Below, piece after piece: positions 5,282 to 13,018 of a stretch of DNA of 13,138 nt. The stretch lies in contig JAQZAY010000081.1 in assembly GCA_029239415.1 (NCBI GenBank), positions 1 to 13,138 of the forward strand. Reading direction: 5' to 3'. The first letter of the stretch is position 1; each line of letters begins with the position of its first letter. A program made the translations under genes and the position numbers. This DNA comes from Pseudomonas sp. (GTDB lineage Bacteria; Pseudomonadota; Gammaproteobacteria; Pseudomonadales; Pseudomonadaceae). The notes below the pieces were generated by a model, which saw only the letters and a list, made by a program, of their open reading frames with translations, was not told where the DNA came from and made no database searches.

Positions 5282-5289
5282 AAAAACAA
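5282..5289 (+). promoter_or_regulatory. AANAANAA motif (Crc/Hfq catabolite-repression site) in the hmgA leader
   Basis: AAAAACAA fits the AANAANAA target that Hfq with Crc binds on Pseudomonas mRNAs to block translation when preferred carbon sources are present. It lies in the predicted 5' leader, 12 nt before the hmgA Shine-Dalgarno (GGAGG, 5302-5306). Homogentisate-pathway enzymes are known Crc-controlled proteins in P. putida. Confidence 0.55.
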
Positions 5290-5311
5290 TTCGGACCTCC
5301 CGGAGGCGCAG

Positions 5312-6610
5312 ATGAACCGCGACACGTCCCCCGTCACCTACCAGAGCGGGTTCGGCAACGAGTTTGCAAGCGAAGCCTTGCCCGGCGCCTTGCCGGTGGG
5401 GCAGAACTCACCGCAGAAGGCGCCCTACGGGCTGTATGCCGAACTGTTCTCGGGTACTGCCTTCACCATGGCGCGCAGCGAGGCGCGGCGTACCTGGCTC
5501 TATCGCATCCGCCCCTCGGCGCTGCATCCGCGCTTCGAGCGTCTGGAGCGCCAGCTGGCCGGCGGCCCGCTGGGGGCGATCACCCCCAATCGCCTGCGCT
5601 GGAGCCCGCAGCCCATGCCGACGGAGCCTACCGACTTCGTCGACGGCTGGGTGGCCATGGCGGCCAACGCGGCGGCCGACAAACCAGCCGGTATCAGCGT
5701 CTTCACCTATTGCGCCAACCAGTCGATGCAGCGGGTGTTCTTCAACGCCGACGGTGAATTGCTGCTGGTCCCCCAGCAAGGGCGCCTGCGCCTGGTCACC
5801 GAGCTGGGCGTGCTGGAGCTCGAGCCGCTGGAAATCGCCGTGCTGCCGCGAGGCCTGAAGTTCCGTGTCGAACTGCCCGATGGCCAGGCGCGTGGCTATA
5901 TCGCCGAAAACCACGGTGCGCCGCTGCGCCTGCCGGAGCTCGGCCCGATCGGCAGCAATGGGCTGGCCAATGCCCGTGACTTCCTGGCCCCGGTGGCCCG
6001 GTATGAAGAAACCAGCGGCCCGGTGCAGATGGTCCAGAAGTTCCTCGGCGAGCTGTGGGGGTGCCAGTTGCAGCACTCGCCGCTGGACGTGGTGGCCTGG
6101 CATGGCAACAACGTGCCGTACAAATACGACCTGCGCCGTTTCAATACCCTGGGCACGGTGAGCTTCGATCACCCCGACCCTTCGATCTTCACCGTGCTGA
6201 CCTCGCCGACCAGCGTGCCGGGCATGGCCAACCTCGATTTCGTGATTTTCCCGCCGCGCTGGATGGTGGCCGAGAACACCTTCCGCCCGCCGTGGTTCCA
6301 CCGCAACCTGATGAACGAGTTCATGGGCCTGGTCCATGGCGCCTACGACGCCAAGGCCGAAGGCTTCCTGCCGGGCGGCGCCTCGTTGCACAGCTGCATG
6401 AGTGCCCATGGCCCGGACGCCGAGACCTGCACCCGCGCCATCGCCGCAGAGCTTGCGCCGCACAGGATCGACGACACCATGGCCTTCATGTTCGAGACCA
6501 GCCAGGTGCTGCGCCCGAGCCGCCATGCCCTTGAATGCCCGCAACTGCAGGCCGACTACGACAGCTGCTGGGCAACCCTGCCCAGCACCTTCAACCCGAA
6601 CCGGAGCTGA
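5312..6610 (+). CDS. hmgA: Homogentisate 1,2-dioxygenase
   Basis: A 432-aa cytosolic non-haem Fe(II) dioxygenase that opens the ring of homogentisate to maleylacetoacetate. The N terminus [19 protein letters not shown] is diagnostic of the family. Iron ligands are visible as H330 and E336 in [13 protein letters not shown] and H366 in SAHGPD; the proposed acid/base H287 is in FDHPDPS. These are one position below the P. putida numbering, so the protein is full length. Shine-Dalgarno GGAGG is 5 nt before the ATG. First gene of hmgA-fahA-maiA; the fahA ATG comes 3 nt after its stop. Controlled by HmgR and probably by Crc. Nothing looks damaged. Confidence 0.97.
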   Translation: MNRDTSPVTYQSGFGNEFASEALPGALPVGQNSPQKAPYGLYAELFSGTAFTMARSEARRTWLYRIRPSALHPRFERLERQLAGGPLGAITPNRLRWSPQPMPTEPTDFVDGWVAMAANAAADKPAGISVFTYCANQSMQRVFFNADGELLLVPQQGRLRLVTELGVLELEPLEIAVLPRGLKFRVELPDGQARGYIAENHGAPLRLPELGPIGSNGLANARDFLAPVARYEETSGPVQMVQKFLGELWGCQLQHSPLDVVAWHGNNVPYKYDLRRFNTLGTVSFDHPDPSIFTVLTSPTSVPGMANLDFVIFPPRWMVAENTFRPPWFHRNLMNEFMGLVHGAYDAKAEGFLPGGASLHSCMSAHGPDAETCTRAIAAELAPHRIDDTMAFMFETSQVLRPSRHALECPQLQADYDSCWATLPSTFNPNRS

Positions 6611-6613
6611 CCG

Positions 6614-7906
6614 ATGAACCAGACCCCCCATGCCCGCAGCTGGGTCGCACACGCCAACGGCCATGGCGACTTCCCGCTGCAGAACCTGCCCCTGGGGATC
6701 TTCAGCCGGCCAGGCGAGGCACGGCGCTGCGGCGTGGCCATCGGTGACGCCATACTCGACCTCGAAGCGGTGCTCGACGCCGGGCTGTTCGACGGCCAGG
6801 CGAAAATCGCGGTGCAGGCGACCCGCGGCGGCGCGCTCAATGACTTCTTCGCCCTCAGGCGGGAAGCCCGCGTGGCCTTGCGCCAGCGGCTGCTGGTGCT
6901 GCTTGGCGAGTCCAGCGAGCACCAGGCCGTGCTCGAGCCCATGCTGTATCCGGCCAGCGACTGCCAGATGCACCTGCCGGCGAGGGTGGGCGACTACACC
7001 GACTTCTATGTCGGCATCGAGCACGCCACCAACGTCGGCAAGCTGTTCCGCCCTGACAACCCGTTGCTGCCCAACTACAAGTACGTACCGATCGGCTATC
7101 ACGGCCGCGCCTCGACGCTGCGTCCCTCGGGTACCGATGTGTACAGGCCCAAGGGGCAGACGCTGCCGCCGGGGCAGAGCGAGCCCGTGTTCGGCCCGTG
7201 CGCGCGGCTGGACTATGAGCTGGAGCTCGGCATCTGGATCGGTCGGGGCAACGAGATGGGCGACAGCATTCCCATCGCCGAGGCGGGCGAGCACATTGCC
7301 GGGCTGTGCCTGCTCAACGATTGGTCGGCGCGCGATATCCAGGCCTGGGAATACCAGCCGCTGGGGCCGTTCCTGTCCAAGAGTTTCATCACCAGCGTCT
7401 CGCCCTGGGTAGTCACTGCCGAAGCCCTGGAACCGTTCCGCTGTGCCCAGCCCGCTCGCCCGCAAGGTGACCCGCAACCGCTAGCCTACCTGTTCGACGC
7501 GCGCGACCAGGCAAGCGGTGCCTTCGACATCGAGCTGCAGGTGCTGCTGCTGACCCAGCGCATGCGCGAGCAAGGCCTGCCCGCCCACCGCCTGACCCTG
7601 AGCAATACCCTCAGCATGTACTGGACCGCGGCGCAGCTGGTGGCCCACCACAGCGTCAATGGGTGCCAGCTGCAACCAGGCGACCTGTTCGGCTCGGGCA
7701 CGCTGTCGGGTGGCGAGCCCGATGCGTACGGCAGCCTGCTGGAGATCACCGAAGGCGGCAAGCGGCCGCTGGAACTGGCCAGCGGCGAGGTCCGCACGTT
7801 CCTCGAGGATGGTGACGAGATCATCCTGCGCGCCCGCTGCACACGCGATGGCGTGGCCAGCATCGGCTTCGGCGAATGCCGCGGCATTGTCCGTCCGACA
7901 CGCTGA
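6614..7906 (+). CDS. fahA: Fumarylacetoacetase
   Basis: A 430-aa cytosolic hydrolase that cleaves fumarylacetoacetate to fumarate and acetoacetate, the last step of tyrosine breakdown. The N-terminal SH3-like domain (about 1-120) precedes the catalytic FAH domain. Metal and active-site residues align with the mouse enzyme: D130 and H137 in DYTDFYVGIEH, E202 and E204 in DYELELG, D236 in LLNDWSARDIQAWEYQPLG, and K256 in FLSKSF. The fold markers IGYHGRAS and SGTLSGG are also present. Its Shine-Dalgarno (GGAG) lies in the end of hmgA, only 3 nt separate the genes, and translation is probably coupled. Also called hmgB in Pseudomonas. Confidence 0.96.
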   Translation: MNQTPHARSWVAHANGHGDFPLQNLPLGIFSRPGEARRCGVAIGDAILDLEAVLDAGLFDGQAKIAVQATRGGALNDFFALRREARVALRQRLLVLLGESSEHQAVLEPMLYPASDCQMHLPARVGDYTDFYVGIEHATNVGKLFRPDNPLLPNYKYVPIGYHGRASTLRPSGTDVYRPKGQTLPPGQSEPVFGPCARLDYELELGIWIGRGNEMGDSIPIAEAGEHIAGLCLLNDWSARDIQAWEYQPLGPFLSKSFITSVSPWVVTAEALEPFRCAQPARPQGDPQPLAYLFDARDQASGAFDIELQVLLLTQRMREQGLPAHRLTLSNTLSMYWTAAQLVAHHSVNGCQLQPGDLFGSGTLSGGEPDAYGSLLEITEGGKRPLELASGEVRTFLEDGDEIILRARCTRDGVASIGFGECRGIVRPTR

Positions 7907-7918
7907 GGGGGCAGGGCG

Positions 7919-8551
7919 ATGGAGCTCTTTACCTACTACCGTTCCACCGCGTCCTTTCGGGTGCGGATCGCCCTGGCGCTCAAGGGCCTGGACTACACCG
8001 CGGTACCGGTCAACCTGCTCCAGGGCGAGCAGCGCGGCGGCGAGTTCCTGGCCATCAATCCCCAGGGACGCGTGCCGGCGCTGCGTACCGACAGTCAAGC
8101 GCTGCTGGTGCAGTCGGCCGCCATCATCGAGTACCTCGAAGAGGTGTATCCGCATCCGGCGCTGTTGCCCAAGGCTGCCGAGCAACGCGCCGCGGCGCGC
8201 GGCGTGGCGGCCTTGATCGGTTGTGACATCCACCCGCTGCACAACGTGAGCGTGCTCAACCAGCTGCGCCTGCTCGGGCATGACGAGGCGCAGGTGGGGC
8301 AGTGGATCACCCACTGGATCGGCCAGGGATTGTCGGCGGTGGAACAGTTGATCGGCGAGCAGGGCTACTGCCTTGGCGAGGCCCCGGGACTGGCCGACCT
8401 GTACCTGATCCCGCAACTGTATGCCGCCGAGCGCTTCAACGTGGACCTCGGGGGCTATCCGCGGATCCGTCGCGTGGCGGCCCTGGCCGAAGAGCACCCG
8501 GCGTTCCTCCAGGCCCACCCGGCCTACCAGCCGGATACGCCGGTTCAGTGA
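7919..8551 (+). CDS. maiA: Maleylacetoacetate isomerase, zeta-class GST
   Basis: A 210-aa glutathione-dependent cis-trans isomerase converting maleylacetoacetate to fumarylacetoacetate. The N-terminal thioredoxin fold (1-80) has the zeta active-site strand YYRSTASFRVRIALALKG and glutathione-binding NPQGRVPAL and QSAAIIEYLEE. The C-terminal helical domain carries a typical DLYLIPQLYAAERFNVDL segment. In the SSCSWRVRIAL motif of animal enzymes the Cys position is Ala (A11) here, with S9, T10 and S12 kept; Ser/Thr is thought to activate the thiol. It begins 12 nt after fahA with a GGGGGCAGGG site and closes the operon. Its last 7 bp overlap the convergent SirB1-like gene. Also called hmgC. Confidence 0.95.
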   Translation: MELFTYYRSTASFRVRIALALKGLDYTAVPVNLLQGEQRGGEFLAINPQGRVPALRTDSQALLVQSAAIIEYLEEVYPHPALLPKAAEQRAAARGVAALIGCDIHPLHNVSVLNQLRLLGHDEAQVGQWITHWIGQGLSAVEQLIGEQGYCLGEAPGLADLYLIPQLYAAERFNVDLGGYPRIRRVAALAEEHPAFLQAHPAYQPDTPVQ

Positions 8552-9351
8552 ACCGAGCGGGTCGCTGCCGGCAGCTGGCCGAGGCGCTCGCCCAGGCGCA
8601 GGCGCTGGATCGGGTCTTCGGTCAGCAACAGCGCGTGCTCCAGGTCGAAGCGCTCGGCCTGCGGGCAGTCCAGGCGCTGGTACAGGTTGGCGCGGGCCAG
8701 GTAGTCGCTGACGACCACGGGTCCCAGTTGCATCACGCGCTCGGCATCGATGAGCGCGGCCATGTCGTTGTCATTGCTCGAATGCAACTGGCGCAGGTTG
8801 CGTGACAGGCGCTGCAGCATCTGCAGGGGGCTGGCGGTCTGCAGGTGTTCGGCGGTCAGCTGGATCTGCGGACCAAACTGGCGGCCGAGCATTTCCCGGC
8901 AGTCGCGCGGATACAGCCTGCGGCCACCGCACGGGTCGAGCAGGTGATCGGCGCCGGGCACCCGCAGCAGGAAATGACCCGGGAAGTTCACGCCTTCGAG
9001 CCCGATGGACAGGCGCCTGGCAAGCTCCATCGCCAGGATCGCCAAGGCCATGGGCTGGCCTCGGCGGCGCAGCAGCACCTTGTCCAGCAGCGCGGCCTGG
9101 GGCCGCAACGGATGGTATTCGTCCTGCTGGTACCCTAGGGCATTGAGCTGGCGCAGCAACGGTTGGGCCAGTTCGGTGACAGGCAGCATCGGCAAGGCGG
9201 CGCTGATGGTCTGCTGCAGGTCCTGGACCCGGGCGAGGCAGGCGGAGATATCGACGCTGCGATCATGCTCGGCAGCGATCCAGAGGGCAGCTTCCAGCAG
9301 GTCGACAGGCTTGCGTTCCAGGCAATCCAGGCAGGCTTGGCGTGGGTTCAT
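8545..9351 (-). CDS. SirB1-family transglutaminase-like protein
   Basis: A 268-aa cytosolic protein of the SirB1/transglutaminase-like 2 family, often with C-terminal TPR-like repeats. The signature runs from LLRRRGQPMALAILAMELAR to GVNFPGHFLLRV and DPCGGRRLY, giving H126 and D139 of the transglutaminase triad. The usual catalytic Cys position is not Cys (RRGQPMAL), as is common in this family, so peptide-crosslinking activity is unlikely. Residues about 195-262 form helical repeats resembling a TPR pair (SDYLARANLYQRLDCPQAER). The cellular role is not established. I start at the ATG at 9351 (GGAG about 9 nt upstream) rather than 22 codons further up. Divergent from the dehydrogenase gene, with 126 bp between them. 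Confidence 0.78.
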   Translation of the reverse strand: MNPRQACLDCLERKPVDLLEAALWIAAEHDRSVDISACLARVQDLQQTISAALPMLPVTELAQPLLRQLNALGYQQDEYHPLRPQAALLDKVLLRRRGQPMALAILAMELARRLSIGLEGVNFPGHFLLRVPGADHLLDPCGGRRLYPRDCREMLGRQFGPQIQLTAEHLQTASPLQMLQRLSRNLRQLHSSNDNDMAALIDAERVMQLGPVVVSDYLARANLYQRLDCPQAERFDLEHALLLTEDPIQRLRLGERLGQLPAATRSVH

Positions 9352-9443
9352 GGGGAGAATCTCCGCTCTAGCTTTTGTTGTAGCTCGGGCGCGGGTGTTC
9401 GTCCAGTAGTCCGTCAAGGCCGGGCGTCTTCCCTTGGCGTGCC

Positions 9444-9468
9444 TATACTGAGGTAAGACTCATCGGGG
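9444..9468 (+). promoter_or_regulatory. Possible -10 box and Shine-Dalgarno of the leucine dehydrogenase gene
   Basis: TATACT (9444-9449) is a good -10 box, but the sequence 17 bp upstream (CGGGCG) is not a -35. An activator-dependent promoter would fit. GGGGAG (9463-9468) lies 9 nt before the ATG as a ribosome binding site. Confidence 0.3.
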
Positions 9469-9477
9469 AGCCCGTCG

Positions 9478-10497
9478 ATGTTCGCCCTCATGCAAAGCAC
9501 CCGCACTCAATCCATCCACCTGTGGACAGACCCGCCCACCGGCCTCAAGGCCGTGGTGGCGATCCACAGCGAGCATCTGGGCCCGGCCATGGGTGGCTGT
9601 CGCTACCTGCCCTACGCCGACGATGCCAGCGCAATGACCGATGCCATCAGCCTTGCCCAAGGGATGAGCTACAAGGCGGCGCTCGCGGGACTGGCGTTCG
9701 GCGGTGGCAAGGCGGTGATCATCCGCAATCCGCACGTGGAAAACCGCGCGGCGCTGTTCGAGGCGTTCGGGCGCTTCGTCGACACCTTGCAAGGGCGTTT
9801 CATCACCGCCGTGGACAGCGGCACCTCGACCCTGGATATGGACTGCATCGCCCAGTCCACCCAGCATGTCACCAGCACCACTGCCTCGGGCGATCCTTCG
9901 CCACACGCGGCCATGGGCGTTTTCGCCGGCATCCGCGCGACATCCATGGCGCGCCTTGGCAGCGATAACCTCGAGGGCTTGCGGGTAGCGGTCCAGGGCC
10001 TGGGCAATGTCGGCTACGCGCTTGCCGAACAGCTGCACGCGGCAGGCGCCGAGTTGCTGGTCAGTGACCATGACCCGGGCCGTGTGCAACTGGCGATGCA
10101 GCAGTTCAATGCCCAACCGGTGGCCAACGAGTCGCTGATCAGCACCCCGTGCGATATCTTCGCGCCTTGTGGGGTCGGCCCGGTGCTGACCGGCCAGAGC
10201 GCGATGCAGCTGCGCTGCGCCGCAGTCGCCGGGGCAGCCAACAACCAGTTGACCACGCTGCAGGTCGCCGACCAGCTGGAAAGCCGTGGCATCCTCTACG
10301 CACCTGATTATGTGATCAACGCGGGCGGGTTGATCTACGTGGCGCTCAAGCATCGGGGCGAAGACATCGGCACCATCACTGCGCACCTGGCGCGCATCCC
10401 CTTGCGACTCACCGAAGTGTTTGCCCACGCCCAGGCAGAAAAACGCTCGCCCGCGCGCGTGGCGCAGACACTCGCCGAGCGCCTGCTCTACGGCTGA
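9478..10497 (+). CDS. ldh: Leucine dehydrogenase-type Glu/Leu/Phe/Val dehydrogenase
   Basis: A 339-aa cytosolic NAD-dependent amino acid dehydrogenase that deaminates branched-chain amino acids to 2-oxo acids. The substrate domain has LGPAMGGCRYLPY (MGGCR, 38-42), the substrate-binding lysine K66 in SYKAALAGL and the catalytic lysine K78 in GGGK, followed by TAVDSGTSTLDMD. The NAD domain has GLGNVG (174-179) and the acidic strand end VSDHD typical of NAD preference. Length and motifs fit leucine or valine dehydrogenase; phenylalanine dehydrogenase cannot be excluded, and its place beside the phenylalanine/tyrosine pathway makes that alternative worth noting. Single gene; its stop is 6 nt from the convergent yebG stop. 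Confidence 0.87.
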   Translation: MFALMQSTRTQSIHLWTDPPTGLKAVVAIHSEHLGPAMGGCRYLPYADDASAMTDAISLAQGMSYKAALAGLAFGGGKAVIIRNPHVENRAALFEAFGRFVDTLQGRFITAVDSGTSTLDMDCIAQSTQHVTSTTASGDPSPHAAMGVFAGIRATSMARLGSDNLEGLRVAVQGLGNVGYALAEQLHAAGAELLVSDHDPGRVQLAMQQFNAQPVANESLISTPCDIFAPCGVGPVLTGQSAMQLRCAAVAGAANNQLTTLQVADQLESRGILYAPDYVINAGGLIYVALKHRGEDIGTITAHLARIPLRLTEVFAHAQAEKRSPARVAQTLAERLLYG

Positions 10498-10503
10498 GGC
10501 GGG

Positions 10504-10764
10504 TTACTCCGCCGGGCTCTCGAGCAGTTCGGCCAGTGCATCGGGCTGGCTCTTGAACGCCCGGGCGAACACATCGCGGTTCTTCGCCATGTAGATACCG
10601 GCCTCTTCGACCTGCTGCTCGCTCAGCGAAGGCACGGCCTTTTGCAATACCTCGGCCAGCCGTTCGGCCAGTTCGAGCATCTTGTCGTGACGATCTGCTT
10701 CGGCCTTATCCATGAACAAGCGCTCCGGATCGCGGCTGCTGCGGTATACCACTTCGACGGCCAT
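10504..10764 (-). CDS. yebG: YebG-family SOS-inducible protein
   Basis: An 86-aa small cytosolic protein. MAVEVVYRSSRDPERLFMDK, KAEADRHDKMLELAERLAEVL and the helix ending KNRDVFARAF follow the E. coli DNA-damage-inducible YebG in order and spacing, except that the acidic C-terminal tail is shorter (ELLESPAE). YebG's biochemical role is unknown; it is part of the SOS regulon. A strong Shine-Dalgarno (GAGGTGA) precedes the ATG, and a LexA box lies 41 nt upstream, confirming regulation by DNA damage. Confidence 0.9.
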   Translation of the reverse strand: MAVEVVYRSSRDPERLFMDKAEADRHDKMLELAERLAEVLQKAVPSLSEQQVEEAGIYMAKNRDVFARAFKSQPDALAELLESPAE

Positions 10765-10805
10765 TCATCACCTCATGTGCCTTTATGCTGGTTGATTCAG
10801 ATTTT

Positions 10806-10825
10806 GACTGTATTTATATACAGTA
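10806..10825 (-). promoter_or_regulatory. LexA box (SOS operator) of yebG
   Basis: Read on the minus strand, TACTGTATATAAATACAGTC has intact CTGT-N8-ACAG and matches the E. coli ideal TACTGTATATATATACAGTA at 18 of 20 positions. The AT-rich centre also supplies a -10-like TATAAA. The other side of the box runs into the 196-bp gap before psiE, where I see no further site. Confidence 0.92.
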
Positions 10826-11019
10826 TTCCGGATTCGTCTCGTGGCTGCAAGCGGCCCATGGCAATTTCTCCTGGATGTCTCGCCAAGCGTAGCTGCCCTG
10901 TGCCTTGCGGCAATCGGTCACCTTCTCAGGACAGGTCCGTGGCCCTTTAACTGCATGGCACTCAAGCCGTCACCTGGGCGGCGCATCATCCTTCAGGTCG
11001 TATCGGGGAATCAGAGAAC

Positions 11020-11490
11020 GTGAATATCAAATGGGCTGAAAAGCTGCGCAAGGGCCTGCATGGTTCGGCCGACTCGCTCGGCAACCTGTGCGTGGAGTCG
11101 TTTCACTACCTGGCGCTGTTCGGCATTGGCGGCATCACCGCCTGGGCGGCGGTCGGCAGCTTCTTCGAGATGCTCGACAACGGGCGGGTCAGCGTCGACG
11201 ACATCCTGCTGCTGTTCATCTACCTGGAGCTGGGTGCCATGGTGGGCATCTACTTCAAGACCAACCACATGCCGATCCGCTTCCTGCTCTACGTGGCGAT
11301 CACCGCGCTGACCCGGCTGCTGATCGGCGATGTTTCGCACCACAAGGCGCCCGACATCGGGCTGCTGTACCTGTGCGGCGGCATCCTGCTGCTGGCCTTC
11401 GCCATCCTGGTAGTGCGCTACGCCTCGTATCGCTACCCCTCGAGCAAGGTGATCGATGCCAATGGGCGGGAGGTGGAAGAGGGCAAGTAG
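11020..11490 (+). CDS. psiE: Phosphate-starvation-inducible PsiE-family membrane protein
   Basis: A 156-aa inner-membrane protein with four hydrophobic helices at about 28-50, 60-79, 86-103 and 112-134 and a charged N terminus and C-terminal tail. Segments such as DDILLLFIYLELGAMVGIYF, HMPIRFLLYVAITALTRLLI and HHKAPDIGLLYLCGGILLL are characteristic of PsiE. In E. coli psiE is induced by phosphate starvation through PhoB; its function is unknown. The start is GTG with GGGGA about 10 nt upstream. I looked for a PhoB box (two CTGTCAT-type repeats) between 10826 and 11019 and found none convincing, so phosphate control here is not supported by sequence. Confidence 0.85.
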   Translation: MNIKWAEKLRKGLHGSADSLGNLCVESFHYLALFGIGGITAWAAVGSFFEMLDNGRVSVDDILLLFIYLELGAMVGIYFKTNHMPIRFLLYVAITALTRLLIGDVSHHKAPDIGLLYLCGGILLLAFAILVVRYASYRYPSSKVIDANGREVEEGK

Positions 11491-11614
11491 GCCAGGCGGT
11501 AGTTAGTTAGCCGACACGATGCCAGGCGAGGATGTTCAATGGGCGGGCGTGCAAGGCCTTGGATTCGCTGCAGGGCGCCGCGAGGGCCGCACGTTTCATG
11601 AAGGGAATGACAGC

Positions 11615-11944
11615 ATGACCCAAGTCAGTGCCTACGAGCAGTTCATCGAGTCGGTACGTGTTCGCCTGATCGAATACCTCCAGGACCACGGCCTGGATCC
11701 GGACCAGACATTCGTCAACGAGGTCGAGGATGTCATCGACCTCCGGGTCATCAATTCGCGGAGCCTGGTGCTCGAAGCCGTCGCCTGGGTCGAACGGGGC
11801 GAGGAACCGACCTACGATCCGGGGCTGTTCGGCGTGTTCACCAGGCCATACTCGTTCGAGCCCGGGCACCGCGTGCCTGGCCTGCGTCTTTCCGAGCTGG
11901 AGAGGATGATCCGCAGGCTGCTCGACGCCCCGCCTGGCGTGTGA
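11615..11944 (+). CDS. Hypothetical protein, small acidic
   Basis: I do not recognise this 109-aa protein. It is soluble, acidic and helix-rich, starting MTQVSAYEQFIESVRVRLIE and ending in LRLSELERMIRRLLDAP. The codons are strongly GC3-biased and amphipathic helices are evident, so it is probably translated. The ATG at 11615 follows AAGGGA about 8 nt upstream; the frame extends upstream to 11519 but those 32 codons look non-coding (Gly/Arg rich). No signal peptide or metal motif. It faces the next small gene tail to tail with a 3-nt gap. Sequence from 11491 to 11614 holds only an 8-bp direct repeat, GCCAGGCG (11491 and 11521). Confidence 0.65.
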   Translation: MTQVSAYEQFIESVRVRLIEYLQDHGLDPDQTFVNEVEDVIDLRVINSRSLVLEAVAWVERGEEPTYDPGLFGVFTRPYSFEPGHRVPGLRLSELERMIRRLLDAPPGV

Positions 11945-11947
11945 GGC

Positions 11948-12241
11948 TCAGGACGACGACAGGGACCCGCACGGGGTGCCTGTCCCGTGACTGGCCAGCG
12001 CCGCGAGCATTTCCACGGCATGGTCGCCCTGGTCGATCGCCAGGCCGAAGCGAATGCTCTCGATGAGTTGCTGCAGGCGTACCGGATCGTTTCGCTGGGC
12101 TTCGGAGATCAGCCGCTTGGCTGCCACGCCATCGTCGTTGGAGAGCGTCAGCACGATGCTGCCATCAAGCCGCTCGATGCTCAGGTTGACTCGGTACTGT
12201 GGCGCGAAGGCATCGCTGATGAGGTCGAAGGGATTGGTCAT
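11948..12241 (-). CDS. Hypothetical protein, conserved-looking
   Basis: A 97-aa soluble protein I cannot name. It opens MTNPFDLISDAFAPQYRVNL, continues with a strand-rich part (SIERLDGSIVLTLSND) and two amphipathic helices (AAKRLISEAQRNDPVRLQQL and a following one), and ends in a Ser/Gly-rich tail. The composition and GC3-rich codons are those of a real protein. The ATG at 12241 has a poor ribosome site; a TTG five codons upstream in the same frame is the nearest alternative. The 119 bp above it up to the neighbouring terminator would hold its promoter, but I see no clear pair of boxes. Confidence 0.6.
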   Translation of the reverse strand: MTNPFDLISDAFAPQYRVNLSIERLDGSIVLTLSNDDGVAAKRLISEAQRNDPVRLQQLIESIRFGLAIDQGDHAVEMLAALASHGTGTPCGSLSSS

Positions 12242-12362
12242 GGGTCGGTCTGTCAAAAGAGTGTGCAGGAATTGACCCGGTGGAGGCGGGCCTGGTTCGT
12301 CTGGAGCGACGAAATGCGACTGTCTGGTCCTCAGCACGGGATGACAGGGGACAGGCCCAATG

Positions 12363-12391
12363 AAAAACGCCCGGTGTCTGCACCGGGCGTT
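12363..12391 (-). terminator. Intrinsic terminator of the HPF-like gene
   Basis: An 11-bp perfect stem (AACGCCCGGTG 12366-12376, CACCGGGCGTT 12381-12391) with a TCTG loop. On the minus strand it ends in a T-tract formed by 12363-12367. It starts 6 nt after the HPF-like stop codon. Confidence 0.88.
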
Positions 12392-12397
12392 CTGCTG

Positions 12398-12757
12398 TCA
12401 GTCCTGCAGTTCGCTCTCGGGCTCGGCATGCGGCAACACGCTGCGTTTGCTACGCAACTTGCCGTACAGGTGATCGAGCGCGTTGTTGAGCTTGGTGGCC
12501 GCGCCTTCCACGGCCTGCTCCAGCGAAGTGGCGGTGTGGTTCACTGAAATCGGTTGGTGCCCCTTGGGCCTGGCCTCCAGCTGGCAGCGCTTGTCATGCG
12601 GACCTGGCTTGGCGCCGTTCTCGTCGCGCAAGTGGACCTCGATGCGGGTAAGGTCTTCTTCGAATCGTTCCAGCGCGCCTTCCACCGTGCTGCGAACCCA
12701 CTCGTTCAGCCGTTCGTTGCCTTGGATATGATTGTCGCTGTTGACCTGGATCTGCAT
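12398..12757 (-). CDS. HPF/RaiA-family ribosome-associated protein (short form)
   Basis: A 119-aa cytosolic protein of the sigma54-modulation/S30AE family, which binds the small ribosomal subunit in slow growth and promotes inactive ribosomes. The beta-alpha-beta-beta-beta-alpha order is visible: MQIQVNSDNHI, a helix (LNEWVRSTVEGALERF), strand TRIEVHLRDENG, strand RCQLEARPKGHQPISV, and a final helix SLEQAVEGAATKLNNALDHL. It lacks the long-HPF dimerisation domain. The acidic tail (HAEPESELQD) is unlike the usual rpoN-linked HPF, and rpoN is not nearby, so this is probably a paralogue. Shine-Dalgarno AAGGA is well placed. Single-gene unit with its own terminator. Confidence 0.8.
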   Translation of the reverse strand: MQIQVNSDNHIQGNERLNEWVRSTVEGALERFEEDLTRIEVHLRDENGAKPGPHDKRCQLEARPKGHQPISVNHTATSLEQAVEGAATKLNNALDHLYGKLRSKRSVLPHAEPESELQD

Positions 12758-13018
12758 GATTCAATCCTTATTCAGCTAGCTCGAAAGAAGCGGTCCAGGG
12801 CTGTTGCAGCCTCTGGGAAATTCGCCCCCTTGACTCTAAGGTCAGGCAATCGCTCGATGATTTCAACCCCTGGCCGCAGATAAATTTCTTGTAGCAAAAC
12901 CCGTCGGGAATCAGCGTTTGCGGATCGCACGTCACACTCCGAAAGGTGTCCGCACCTGTCTCCTCCAGCGATGATCGCCAGGCCTGGATGCCAGAGTCCT
13001 GAGACACGCTCAAGGACT
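12758..13018. other. Stretch without a convincing gene upstream of the HPF-like gene
   Basis: About 317 bp separate the HPF-like ATG from the next start at 13075. Base composition is more AT-rich than in the neighbours. Two overlapping minus-strand frames are open (ATG at 13041 to 12772; TTG at 13013 to 12768), but neither shows GC3-biased codons, a good ribosome site or a recognisable motif. One of them would begin inside the Fur box. I treat the stretch as leader and promoter DNA of the HPF-like gene or remnant sequence; an unannotated small protein remains possible. Confidence 0.35.

Noticed and set aside
5408..7477. 689-codon open frame on the minus strand across hmgA and fahA
   Set aside because: It is antisense to two unmistakable enzymes. 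Its Arg/His/Gln/Gly/Ala-rich composition is typical of the complementary frame of GC3-biased genes, and it lacks a recognisable domain.
7481..8518. 345-codon minus-strand open frame over fahA/maiA
   Set aside because: Antisense shadow of maiA and the fahA 3' end; no motif or ribosome site.
9460..10428. 322-codon minus-strand open frame over the leucine dehydrogenase gene
   Set aside because: Antisense to a gene with complete catalytic motifs; composition is that of a mirror frame.
10826..11019. PhoB box before psiE
   Set aside because: The two GTCACCT repeats (10917 and 10969) are 52 bp apart, not the 11-bp tandem spacing of a Pho box, and do not match CTGTCAT.
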